A stretch of 35,550 bases of DNA. It comes from Candidatus Bipolaricaulis sp. Lineage in GTDB: Bacteria; Bipolaricaulota; Bipolaricaulia; UBA7950; UBA9294. Position 1 is the stretch's first letter; every line of letters starts with the position of its first letter. This document shows positions 15,729 through 23,094 of the stretch, piece by piece. The stretch covers positions 1-35,550 of the forward strand of contig JAQTNX010000007.1 in the NCBI GenBank assembly GCA_028713635.1, in the 5' to 3' direction. The notes beneath the pieces are model-generated. The model was not told the DNA's origin. It searched no databases and worked only from the letters and a program-made list of their open reading frames with translations. Both the position numbers and the translations under genes were made by a program.

Positions 15729-16560
15729 CGTCATCCGCTGGGAGTTCCTCCGCACGATCCGAAGCAAACAGTTCGTCATCATCTCCGTCCTCATCCCCGT
15801 CATCGTGGCCATCGCGATCTTTGCCGCCACCTCGGCCGACAAGGACGCGCAACAGAGCCTGCGCGAGCCGCCTCCCCCGTCCGTCGTCGCCCTGATCCTC
15901 GCGATGATTCTCTTCATGGGCGCCTTCCTGTCCGGCGTCATGACGCTCTACAGCGTGGTCAAGGAGAAGCAGGGCCGCGTCGTCGAGCTCGTTCTGTCGA
16001 GCATTTCGGCCCAGGAGATGATGGCGGGCAAGGTCATCGGCCTCGGCATCGCCGGCCTGATTCAGGTTGCGGTGTGGGTCGCCGCCGCCTACTTCGTGGC
16101 GAGCCGGTTCGCACCGATCTCCCTCGCCGCGCTCGGCCCTGTCCATTGGATCACGTACCCGCTCTACTTCATCCTCGGGTTCATGCTCATCGCCTCGATC
16201 TACGCCGCCACGGGCGCCGTGATGAAGGACGTTCAGTCCGGCGGTGCTTCAGGACTCGTCGGACTCATTCCCTACGTGCCCATCATGTTCATGGCCCTGA
16301 TCATCGAGAACCCGAACCACGTGCTCGTGCGCATCGCCGGGTTCATCCCGCCGTTCACCCCGTCGGTGATGCTGTTCCGCGTCGGCGTCGGGGCCGCCGC
16401 GACGTGGGAGATCGCGCTGAGCCTCGTCTCCCTCACAGTGGGGGTTCTTCTCACCATGCGGTTCGCGGCCCGCATCTTCGAGATCGGGCTCCTGATGTAC
16501 GGGAAGGCGCCGAGCGTCCGGGAGCTTTGGAAGTGGGGGAGGATGCGGCACACCCGCTAG
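15715..16560 (+). CDS. ABC-2-type transporter permease (NatB-like)
   Basis: Membrane partner of the preceding ATPase. 281 residues, six predicted membrane segments: about 20-40, 60-80, 108-130, 145-165, 175-195 and 238-258. N-terminal MRLRSVIRWEFLRTIRSKQF and the stretch LYSVVKEKQGRVVELVLSS match NatB/YhaP permeases, where EKE..RV.E.L.SS is the conserved cytoplasmic coupling segment. Relatives of about 400 residues have a large extracytoplasmic domain between the first two segments; here only about 20 residues (SADKDAQQSLREPPP) remain, so this is a compact form. Its stop is one base from the stop of the convergent cyclase gene, with no terminator between them. Confidence 0.9.
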   Translation: MRLRSVIRWEFLRTIRSKQFVIISVLIPVIVAIAIFAATSADKDAQQSLREPPPPSVVALILAMILFMGAFLSGVMTLYSVVKEKQGRVVELVLSSISAQEMMAGKVIGLGIAGLIQVAVWVAAAYFVASRFAPISLAALGPVHWITYPLYFILGFMLIASIYAATGAVMKDVQSGGASGLVGLIPYVPIMFMALIIENPNHVLVRIAGFIPPFTPSVMLFRVGVGAAATWEIALSLVSLTVGVLLTMRFAARIFEIGLLMYGKAPSVRELWKWGRMRHTR

Positions 16561-16561
16561 G

Positions 16562-17479
16562 CTACGCGGGATCCTTCCCGCGCAGACTTGCGAGCCGTTC
16601 GAGGAACCTGCGGGCGTCGGAGACCGGGATCTGACCTCGGCCGAACGCCAGAGCGCGCCCGTCGGGAAGCTGGATGCGGAGCTCTCCGTCTCGGAACTCG
16701 GCCTCAACCTCATCCAGCCGCTGCTCCAGCCCCCCTCCGTACCGCTGGAGGGTCGAGATCCACTTCGGCAGGTCCTTCGTCAGACGGTTCGCGAGCCTGC
16801 GCTTGAGGGCCGCGACCGCGCCCTTCTCCCCCTCCGCCGGTTCGAGCCGTACGCGGATCGCCTCGAGCGTCTCCTCAAGCGGTTTCGCGAACTGCAGGAC
16901 AAGCTTGTGGTCTTCGGTCAGGACCAGATCGAGGCTGTCGTCGGCGAGCGACAGCTTCTCGACCTCATCCCGCCAAACGAACTCGTACAAACGGCGCGGG
17001 CCGAGACCTTTGAGGTCTCTTTCCCCGAGGTCCCGGAAGTGCAGGTCCGCACGATGGCGTGTCTGCTCGACGATCGATCCGTCGACGACAATCTGACACC
17101 CCTTGGCGGCATCGGCCAGACGCTTCGCGAGGTTCACCGAGTTCCCGAACAGGTCGTCGCCCGTCCGAATCGCAGGCCCCCACGTGAGCCCGATCCCGGC
17201 GCAGGCGGCGTCGTCTCCGCGCGACTCGTTGTACGCGGACAGCGCCTCCTGGGTTCCGGCGGAACAGGCAATGGCGCTCTCGGCATCGCCGAACGAGGTC
17301 ATCACGCCGTCGCCGTAGGTCTTGAGGAGTCGACCGCCGTGCCGATCGACCTGCTCTTCCACGAGCCTCTGGAGGGCCCGCGCGACTTCGAGCGCCGCCT
17401 CGTCACCGCGCTGCGCCGTGAAGCTCGAGAACCCCCGCAGGTCGCTGAACCCCACCGCCAACGGCTCGTCGCCCGCCAC
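16562..17479 (-). CDS. Class III adenylate cyclase with unusual C-terminal domain
   Basis: 305 residues from a GTG with AAGGAGG four bases upstream. The cyclase homology domain fills residues 1-165 and carries the full catalytic set: metal ligands Asp13 (FSDLRGF) and Asp57 (TYGDG), adenine-specifying Lys53 and Asp109, and transition-state Asn116 and Arg120 (NSVNLAKR). Spacings equal those of mycobacterial Rv1625c (D256, K296, D300, D365, N372, R376), so ATP cyclisation to cAMP is expected. No membrane segment or upstream sensor is fused; residues 166-305 are a separate charged region, helical around 200-265, that I do not recognise. It is monocistronic and convergent with the ABC permease. 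An upstream TTG would add 19 implausible residues. Confidence 0.88.
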   Translation of the reverse strand: MAGDEPLAVGFSDLRGFSSFTAQRGDEAALEVARALQRLVEEQVDRHGGRLLKTYGDGVMTSFGDAESAIACSAGTQEALSAYNESRGDDAACAGIGLTWGPAIRTGDDLFGNSVNLAKRLADAAKGCQIVVDGSIVEQTRHRADLHFRDLGERDLKGLGPRRLYEFVWRDEVEKLSLADDSLDLVLTEDHKLVLQFAKPLEETLEAIRVRLEPAEGEKGAVAALKRRLANRLTKDLPKWISTLQRYGGGLEQRLDEVEAEFRDGELRIQLPDGRALAFGRGQIPVSDARRFLERLASLRGKDPA

Positions 17480-17505
17480 AACGCCTCCTTCTCCGCACCC
17501 AGCCG

Positions 17506-17536
17506 ATTCTACTCCCGCGGGAGCGGGGCGCAGCAA
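17506..17536 (-). promoter_or_regulatory. Possible promoter of the cyclase gene
   Basis: Minus strand TTGCTG (17536-17531), 19-bp spacer, TAGAAT (17511-17506, 5 of 6). The predicted start, near 17499, gives a 20-nt leader carrying AAGGAGG, which fits the GTG start at 17479. The spacer is long, so confidence is limited. Confidence 0.38.
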
Positions 17537-17542
17537 CAGAGA

Positions 17543-17574
17543 GGGCCGTCGGAACCTCGCGGAGCCGACGGCCC
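17543..17574 (-). terminator. Terminator-like hairpin after the surface-protein operon
   Basis: A perfect 10-bp stem, GGGCCGTCGG with CCGACGGCCC, around a 12-base loop, starting 16 nt after the stop of the 1021-residue protein. The following bases on the minus strand (TCTCTGTTG) are only moderately U-rich. Confidence 0.55.
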
Positions 17575-17590
17575 AGTACGCACGCAGTGT

Positions 17591-20500
17591 TTAGCGATTG
17601 ATGAAGAGGATGCCCTTCCCCGGGAACTCCTTCTCCCCGGAGGACGCCAGGACAACGTAGATGTAACCGCCGTTCGCCAGCGCATCTCCGTCGTTCGACC
17701 GACCATCCCATTCCACGGACAGGACGTCGCTCGCCGTCGTCGACCACACCAGATGACCGGCGAGGTCGTAGACGGAGACTGAGAAGGTCTCCGCGAGCCC
17801 CGCGCCGTGATAGGCGAAGCGAACCACGTCGTCAAATGGGTTTGGAGCCGTGTAGAACTCCTCCACGGAGAACTCGCCCGCGACGATCGGCACCGACGCC
17901 GAGCTCGTGTCGCTCGAGTCGCCCGGATCGCGGTACGTCGCCGTAGCCGTGTCCCCTGCCGCATAGCCGGCCGAGGCGAGATCGATTCCTTCGGTGATGA
18001 ACGCGCCCGCGGAGGCCGTCGCCAGGGGGGAGAGATCGAACGTGACGTCGTCGATGGTCACGGCATTCGGCACCGTTCCCGCGCCCACGAGCGTTGGGTC
18101 GTCGACACGAACGTAGACGAGGTCGCCTTCCACGTACGCGGAGACCGGCATTCCCAGCTCGTCGACGAACCGCGTCGTCGAGCCTTCGACCGGCTGTGTT
18201 CCGCCCACGGAGACCTTGATCGAGATCCACGCGATGTCCGAGTGGTTCGACGGGTCCTGGTACGCTGCGAGGATCGTGTCGCCCGGCAGGACGCCGAGGG
18301 ACGGCGCGCACTCGTACTGGCTGACGAGATCGACGCACGACACGCTCACGAAGTCGCCCGCGTTCGTCCCCGTCTCGAACAGGTCGGAGGACGCCCAGCG
18401 CCCATTCCGTGGGTTCAGGATGTAGATTTTTCCCCACGTGCCCGCGTCGAAGATGTTCGTGTCGCCAAGCAACTCGTTGACGATGTGCGTCTTCGAGTCA
18501 AGGAATCCGCAGCTATCTAGGTGGTTCTGGGCGTAGTTCATCGGGCCGTGCGGGATGTTCTGCCCCGCGCCCGCCGTCCCATCCCAGAAGGCCGCCACGC
18601 GCTCGCGCCGCATGGTGTCTTCGTTCTGATCTGGGTCGATCACCTCGATGAAGACGCAGTCGCTGTTCGCGTACCCGGAGACCCTGTTGCCGTTCCGATC
18701 GAGGAAGTACATCTCGACCGTCGAGCCGTCGTAGACCTGGGTGTCGGCGACTTCGAACACCGAGAACGCCACGTCGTTCGCCGAACGAACCGACTCGATG
18801 GCCGGCGGGAACGCCGTGGCCACGTCCCGATCCCCGAGCCCCGTGAGCGACGCGTCGGTGTACTTCACGTCGTTGTACCGGACGTAGATCGAATCCTCGT
18901 TGAACGCCTCGAGGGACCAGTTGTCGAGTTCGAGCGAGTAGCCGCCGTCCATGTTCGGATCCCCGACGCCTAAGGCATCCCACACCGAGAGCAGTTCCAT
19001 TCCTTGGTTGGTGAAGAAGACGGGCGAGTTGCTCGACAGCTCGTCAAGGATGAGCCACTCCGTGTCGTCGACCTCGTGGGGGTCGACGACCTGAACGACC
19101 ACCCTCTCCGGACAGCACGCCTCTTGGTTTGCATTCTCGTCGACGACTTCGACGTACACGGGGTCGCGCCCAAGCCAGAACAGGCTCTGGCTGTTCCGGG
19201 CGTAGTCCGTGAAGCGGAGGCTGCTGTGCTTCTTCTCGGAGATGTAGGCGAGCGACAGCTTGAAGTCGTCCTGGTCGTTCGGATCGAGGTAGTACGCGAC
19301 CAGAACGTCGCGCACGTTCAGCGTGCGGAACCCAAGATCGCGCAGGATGCTGTTTAGCTTCAGCTTGAACACCCCGGTGTCGGCTCCGGTCTCCGTGGCA
19401 TAGAACATGACGCGTGTGATCCCTGAGTCGCTCAGCGTGTCGAAGCTCACGAGCTGGTCGCTGTCCGCCGTCGGATACTGGATGTAGTACGTACCTTCCT
19501 TGTTCGGCTGGCGGCTGCCGAGATCGATGTACATCCCGCTGTCGTAGATGTTGCACCAGAGGAGCGACTGGCCCGCGGGCGTCCCAGCGATGTCAGCAAC
19601 GCCGCCCCAACGGTTGAGACCCCAGAAGTCCGAAGCGCTAGTAGCTTTGGTGCCCTGCCAGTTCCACGACCCCGGGTTGACGATGACGAAGACGGGAACC
19701 ATCTCGATGTCATTGCAGCTCAGGTTCTCGTCGTCATCGACGATCGTGATCGTCGCAGCCTCGTTCCCGTCCGAGTACACGCTTTCGTCCCAGCGGATCT
19801 CCGCTTCGGTATCTTCGATCTTCGCCAAGGCGAGGGCGACGTCGGACGGATCGTCCTGGTCTGCGTAAAGGCCGACCAGTGTGTCCATGTTCTCGAACCG
19901 CCCGAGCATGTACGCGCTGTTCAGGGCGCCAGGGTCCCCGTTCGGAAGATATGCGTCCCGTCCCGGGACAGGCGACGTCTGCGCATCCACAAACCCTGGG
20001 ATCGCCTTCCCTGCGGCGGGTGGGGAAAGCGCAGGCTTCGCACTGACCCAGACCCGGTCATCCCCCTCGTCGCCCGCATCGTTGTCGTCAGCGTACAAGT
20101 ACCCGCCCCACTGGAAGTCCGTCGGAGCGACGGCCCCGCCCGACGCCCTGTCGTACGGTCCGACAATGTGGGCATGGTCGCGCCCGTCGTGGGAATACTT
20201 GACCCGGGTTCCGATCTGGAACGGGCGGCTGCTCACGAAGAGCCCCGCGCCACGCTCGATCTCCTCGAGGTAGTCGGCCCCCGTCCAGCCGGCCGTCTCC
20301 CCAGGCCAGTGGCCCTTGTACGGCACATACTGAGCGTCGCCGAACACGAAGTTGTGCGCGTCGCCGCCAGGACTCTTGTAGCTCTTCCAGACGATGTGCG
20401 CTCCGGTCTTGGCATCGAAGACCTTGATGTCCGTCCACACCTTGTCGCGCACATCGCAGTCAATGTCCTCGTCTGGATCGTAGACAACGATCCAGACCTG

Positions 20501-20656
20501 TTCGCCCTCCCGCACCTTGGTCACCCGGGATTCGCCGTGGCTGTCGGCCGAGAAGTAGAGCTCGGCCTCCGTGGCCCAGGCGGTGGTGACGCAAAGCACG
20601 AGGAGGAGTGGCACAACAACCGTGGCGGCCCTTCCTGCTCGTTTCACCCTAGCCAT
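17591..20656 (-). CDS. Large secreted repeat protein with FlgD-like C-terminal domain
   Basis: 1021 residues with a Sec signal peptide (positive residues to 9, hydrophobic core 11-26, likely cleavage after AWA28). The rest is acidic, Asp-rich and built of repeated beta modules. One recurring element is GDTxxAxYxDPxDxSD: GEQVWIVVYDPDEDID (51-66), MDTLVGLYADQDDPSD (257-272), DVLVAYYLDPNDQDD (450-464), GDTILAAYQDPSNHSD (792-807) and GDTATATYRDPGDSSD (901-916). A second is V-V-x-V-x-DxxxN, at about 301, 499, 667 and 846. Residues 930-1021 (TAPNPFDD to the end, with VYDLAGHLVW and NGGYIYVV) match the FlgD-type Ig or T9SS-like C-terminal domain. It lies 21 nt after the exosortase partner gene, as the last gene of that operon. 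It has no CTERM segment. Probably a cell-surface or S-layer-like protein. Confidence 0.85.
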   Translation of the reverse strand: MARVKRAGRAATVVVPLLLVLCVTTAWATEAELYFSADSHGESRVTKVREGEQVWIVVYDPDEDIDCDVRDKVWTDIKVFDAKTGAHIVWKSYKSPGGDAHNFVFGDAQYVPYKGHWPGETAGWTGADYLEEIERGAGLFVSSRPFQIGTRVKYSHDGRDHAHIVGPYDRASGGAVAPTDFQWGGYLYADDNDAGDEGDDRVWVSAKPALSPPAAGKAIPGFVDAQTSPVPGRDAYLPNGDPGALNSAYMLGRFENMDTLVGLYADQDDPSDVALALAKIEDTEAEIRWDESVYSDGNEAATITIVDDDENLSCNDIEMVPVFVIVNPGSWNWQGTKATSASDFWGLNRWGGVADIAGTPAGQSLLWCNIYDSGMYIDLGSRQPNKEGTYYIQYPTADSDQLVSFDTLSDSGITRVMFYATETGADTGVFKLKLNSILRDLGFRTLNVRDVLVAYYLDPNDQDDFKLSLAYISEKKHSSLRFTDYARNSQSLFWLGRDPVYVEVVDENANQEACCPERVVVQVVDPHEVDDTEWLILDELSSNSPVFFTNQGMELLSVWDALGVGDPNMDGGYSLELDNWSLEAFNEDSIYVRYNDVKYTDASLTGLGDRDVATAFPPAIESVRSANDVAFSVFEVADTQVYDGSTVEMYFLDRNGNRVSGYANSDCVFIEVIDPDQNEDTMRRERVAAFWDGTAGAGQNIPHGPMNYAQNHLDSCGFLDSKTHIVNELLGDTNIFDAGTWGKIYILNPRNGRWASSDLFETGTNAGDFVSVSCVDLVSQYECAPSLGVLPGDTILAAYQDPSNHSDIAWISIKVSVGGTQPVEGSTTRFVDELGMPVSAYVEGDLVYVRVDDPTLVGAGTVPNAVTIDDVTFDLSPLATASAGAFITEGIDLASAGYAAGDTATATYRDPGDSSDTSSASVPIVAGEFSVEEFYTAPNPFDDVVRFAYHGAGLAETFSVSVYDLAGHLVWSTTASDVLSVEWDGRSNDGDALANGGYIYVVLASSGEKEFPGKGILFINR

Positions 20657-20677
20657 CCTTCCCTTGTGTCCAACCGC

Positions 20678-21295
20678 CTACCCCCGCTCGCTGCCCGCGG
20701 GCGCCGCTTCGCGCACACGGTCCGCGGGCACGCCGATCGGCGCACGGAGGTCACGCCAGAAGCGTCTCCACGCGCACGCCGAGAGAGCGACCCAAATCAG
20801 GACCGGCCCGGCCTCCCAGAGAACCCGAACCAGAACCTGCCATCCCTCCAGAGTCGCCGACAGGAACGCCCCCGCGGCCGAAAGCCCAGCGGCGGCGTAC
20901 GCCAGTTCTACCGCCACGACGAGGTATCCCACCTGGAGCACGAACAGAGCGACGACTCCCACCAGGGCGCGAATCGCGCGACGCCAGACTCCCAGTCCCG
21001 GCGTCGCCAAGAAGAGCGCAACAAGGGGGATCAGGGCAAAGAACGTATACCGATCGAAGTACAGGAACGGCGTCACCCGCTGTTCGTCAAGCCGACGGAG
21101 GATCCACACCTCTCCGGCCCTCGCATCGACGACGGTCACGTCCGCCCTCTCAACCGCATGGAACAGCGGCCTGGCGACCCCCACGACCCACCCGCCGTAG
21201 TACGGCACCGCAAGGCCCCACAGCGGTGTCAGCACAGCGAGCGCCAGCGCGAACAGGAGGAAGAACCGCCCCACGCGCCTCATGAGCCGATTCAC
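20678..21295 (-). CDS. Exosortase-associated integral membrane protein
   Basis: 205 residues with a hydrophobic N-terminal segment (about 9-30), an extracytoplasmic stretch of about 45 residues, and three or four more membrane segments after residue 75. The GTG start overlaps the exosortase stop (GTGA) and has GAGGGGG six bases upstream, which rules out the much longer open frame that continues upstream. Small membrane proteins encoded directly after exosortase H genes are known as exosortase H-associated membrane proteins; position and topology fit, though I cannot confirm homology by eye. Role unknown; probably works with the transpeptidase. Confidence 0.75.
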   Translation of the reverse strand: MNRLMRRVGRFFLLFALALAVLTPLWGLAVPYYGGWVVGVARPLFHAVERADVTVVDARAGEVWILRRLDEQRVTPFLYFDRYTFFALIPLVALFLATPGLGVWRRAIRALVGVVALFVLQVGYLVVAVELAYAAAGLSAAGAFLSATLEGWQVLVRVLWEAGPVLIWVALSACAWRRFWRDLRAPIGVPADRVREAAPAGSERG

Positions 21296-21840
21296 GACGA
21301 TCCCCCTCGCCCGGGCCGCTGCGACGCCCGTCCCGCCCACAGAAGCCACATCGCGACGACGATCGCGATGACGAGCGACTGCCACACAACCTGGTGCACA
21401 ACGTCCAGAACGGACGCCCAATGCACCCCGACGTAGTACAGGCTGACGAGACGAACGACGTTGACAGCGAAGAGGACGCAGACGCCCACGACGCAGCCGG
21501 CAAGGCGCGCCCGCCACGAGGCCGGGAAGAGAAGCACAGCGATCAGGTAGAGGCCCGTGGCGAAGAGCCCGGTGCACGCGGTGACCACGGAGATGCCGAA
21601 CTGCCCGGACACAACGGATGTCCCCTGAGCCACCGTCGCGCACCCGAGGACCCCGAGCACCCCGCTCGTGACGACCGCGAAGGCGCGCTGCACCCACCCG
21701 AGGGCCGTCTCGTTCAGGAGCAGAGCGATCCACGCGCCGCCCACCACGGCAACGGCGGCAAACGTCGACGCGACGCGACCTCGCGACCGGGGCTCGTGTG
21801 CCGCGCGTCCCTCCGCAGCCACGCCACTCAAGGGTCTCAT
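21292..21840 (-). CDS. xrtH: Exosortase, XrtH-like
   Basis: A membrane cysteine protease/transpeptidase of the exosortase/archaeosortase family, which processes proteins carrying a C-terminal CTERM signal. 182 residues, five to six membrane segments. The catalytic triad is visible: Cys89 in VTACTGLFATGLYL, Arg130 in AVNVVRLVSLYYVG and His149 in LDVVHQVVWQ. The short length and lack of extra domains fit XrtH rather than EpsH/XrtA. The ATG overlaps the stop of the preceding gene (ATGA), whose product ends in a CTERM-like signal, so enzyme and substrate are translated together. An in-frame start further upstream would add 49 residues inside that gene and is rejected. Confidence 0.86.
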   Translation of the reverse strand: MRPLSGVAAEGRAAHEPRSRGRVASTFAAVAVVGGAWIALLLNETALGWVQRAFAVVTSGVLGVLGCATVAQGTSVVSGQFGISVVTACTGLFATGLYLIAVLLFPASWRARLAGCVVGVCVLFAVNVVRLVSLYYVGVHWASVLDVVHQVVWQSLVIAIVVAMWLLWAGRASQRPGRGGSS

Positions 21841-22889
21841 GGGTTGACCCGCCGACGCCGGAGCGTCCAGCCGAAAGCGATCGCCAAGAGGGAGGTGAGC
21901 GCGATCGCGCCCCACTCCGAAAGGCTCGGCGCGTCGATGGTTCCACAGAGCGGGATCGGCCCTACCGGCTCGTCCACCGTGAAGCACGTCGGGTCATCGT
22001 CTTCCGAGGTCTCCGGATCGTCCGTCGGCTCGGAGGCATCCGGCGTGCCGTCTCCGCTCTCGTCCCAATACGCAGTCCCCTGGTTGCAGATCTCGATGCC
22101 GATCTCGGCATCCTCCGCAACGGTCACTCGGTAGGTCAGCGTCACCGACCCGCCGGCCGGGATGCCGCCGTCCCAGACGATCGTTGTCCCCTCGAGGGCG
22201 ATCGTGCCACGCGTCACCTGCACGTACCCCGTGGGCGCGATCAGATCGGACAGCCCGTCGGTGTACTCGTGGCCGGGCCCGTTCTCGAGATCCTCGCACC
22301 CGTCGTTCACGATCACGACTTCGTATCGGATCGTATCGCCGGGGTTCACCGTACCCTCGTTCACGTCGATGTACCGCTTGGTAGCTTCGAGCATCGGCGC
22401 GTTCGGACGAACGAGGACGTCGAACGTGTACTCGTTGTTCGCCTCGTTGAGCTCGGCGACGGTCGATCCGGTGTCGGCTCGAACGATGATTGTGTGAGAT
22501 CCTGCCGGCACGTCGTCCGTGTCCCATGTGAACGTGAGTTTCACGAAGTCACAGCCGAGAAGTCCCCCCACGCGCTTCGTCTGGATCGGGTGCGAGGTGC
22601 CGTCCCAGTAGGCCGTCACGTCGAACGCGCCGGCGTCCCCGCAACTCAGGTTGTCGATCGTGACCGTGATCGTCACCGTCCCGCCTCGGCAGACGTCGCC
22701 CGAGATCTCCTGAACCGATGTGACGCCGCCCGAGAGGACGACGCCCGGCGCCGGAAACCAAAGATCCGGCTGCTTCAGACACGGATCCTCGGCGACAGCG
22801 CCCAGCCCGGCGAGCAGCACGACGGCGACCGCAAGTCCCCCCAGAAGCGCTCCCCTGTCTCGTCTCGAACGTCTCGTTCGATCGTTCAT
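21837..22889 (-). CDS. Surface protein with CARDB and DUF11-like domains and IPTL-CTERM-type sorting signal
   Basis: 350 residues from the ATG at 22889. The Sec signal peptide is residues 1 to about 30 (core ALLGGLAVAVVLLAGLGAVA). Residues 40-150 resemble a CARDB domain (SGDVCRGGTVTITVTIDNL to ADTGSTVAELNEANNEY). Residues 155-275 resemble DUF11 (VNPGDTIRYEVVIVNDG; IPAGGSVTLTYRVTV). An acidic linker follows. The end is tripartite: APSLSEWG (320-327), a hydrophobic segment, and RRRR, closely resembling the IPTLxxWG-CTERM signal recognised by XrtH (A-P-S-L for I-P-T-L). It is first in the operon, and the exosortase gene follows with a 4-bp overlap. A longer start at 23027 is rejected because it would bury the signal peptide. 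Confidence 0.85.
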   Translation of the reverse strand: MNDRTRRSRRDRGALLGGLAVAVVLLAGLGAVAEDPCLKQPDLWFPAPGVVLSGGVTSVQEISGDVCRGGTVTITVTIDNLSCGDAGAFDVTAYWDGTSHPIQTKRVGGLLGCDFVKLTFTWDTDDVPAGSHTIIVRADTGSTVAELNEANNEYTFDVLVRPNAPMLEATKRYIDVNEGTVNPGDTIRYEVVIVNDGCEDLENGPGHEYTDGLSDLIAPTGYVQVTRGTIALEGTTIVWDGGIPAGGSVTLTYRVTVAEDAEIGIEICNQGTAYWDESGDGTPDASEPTDDPETSEDDDPTCFTVDEPVGPIPLCGTIDAPSLSEWGAIALTSLLAIAFGWTLRRRRVNP

Positions 22890-23006
22890 CGCACCACGTC
22901 CTTCGCGCACCCAGAGCCCCCGCCGCCGACGCGGGGCGCCGGCGGCCATCAAGCTCAAGAGTAGTTGGGAAAGGAAGAGCGAGGGGTGCTCCCCGGCGAG
23001 AGCGGG

Positions 23007-23022
23007 GGTGATCTTCATCACA
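23007..23022. promoter_or_regulatory. CRP-like inverted repeat upstream of the exosortase operon
   Basis: GGTGA-N6-TCACA on the plus strand (TGTGATGAAGATCACC on the minus) matches 9 of the 10 conserved positions of the CRP/FNR-family consensus TGTGA-N6-TCACA. It lies about 120 bp upstream of the CTERM-protein start. No clear promoter boxes were found to position it against. Confidence 0.35.
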
Positions 23023-23094
23023 CCCAAGGCAGCGCGCGGGCGACATCAGAACGTAACCGATGTCACATTCGGGGGACGGGTGTCCGGGACTCCT

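Noticed and set aside
17480-17536. TTG start adding 19 residues to the cyclase
   Set aside because: The GTG at 17479 has a near-perfect SD (AAGGAGG) and a promoter consistent with it; the extension would start right at the -35 box.
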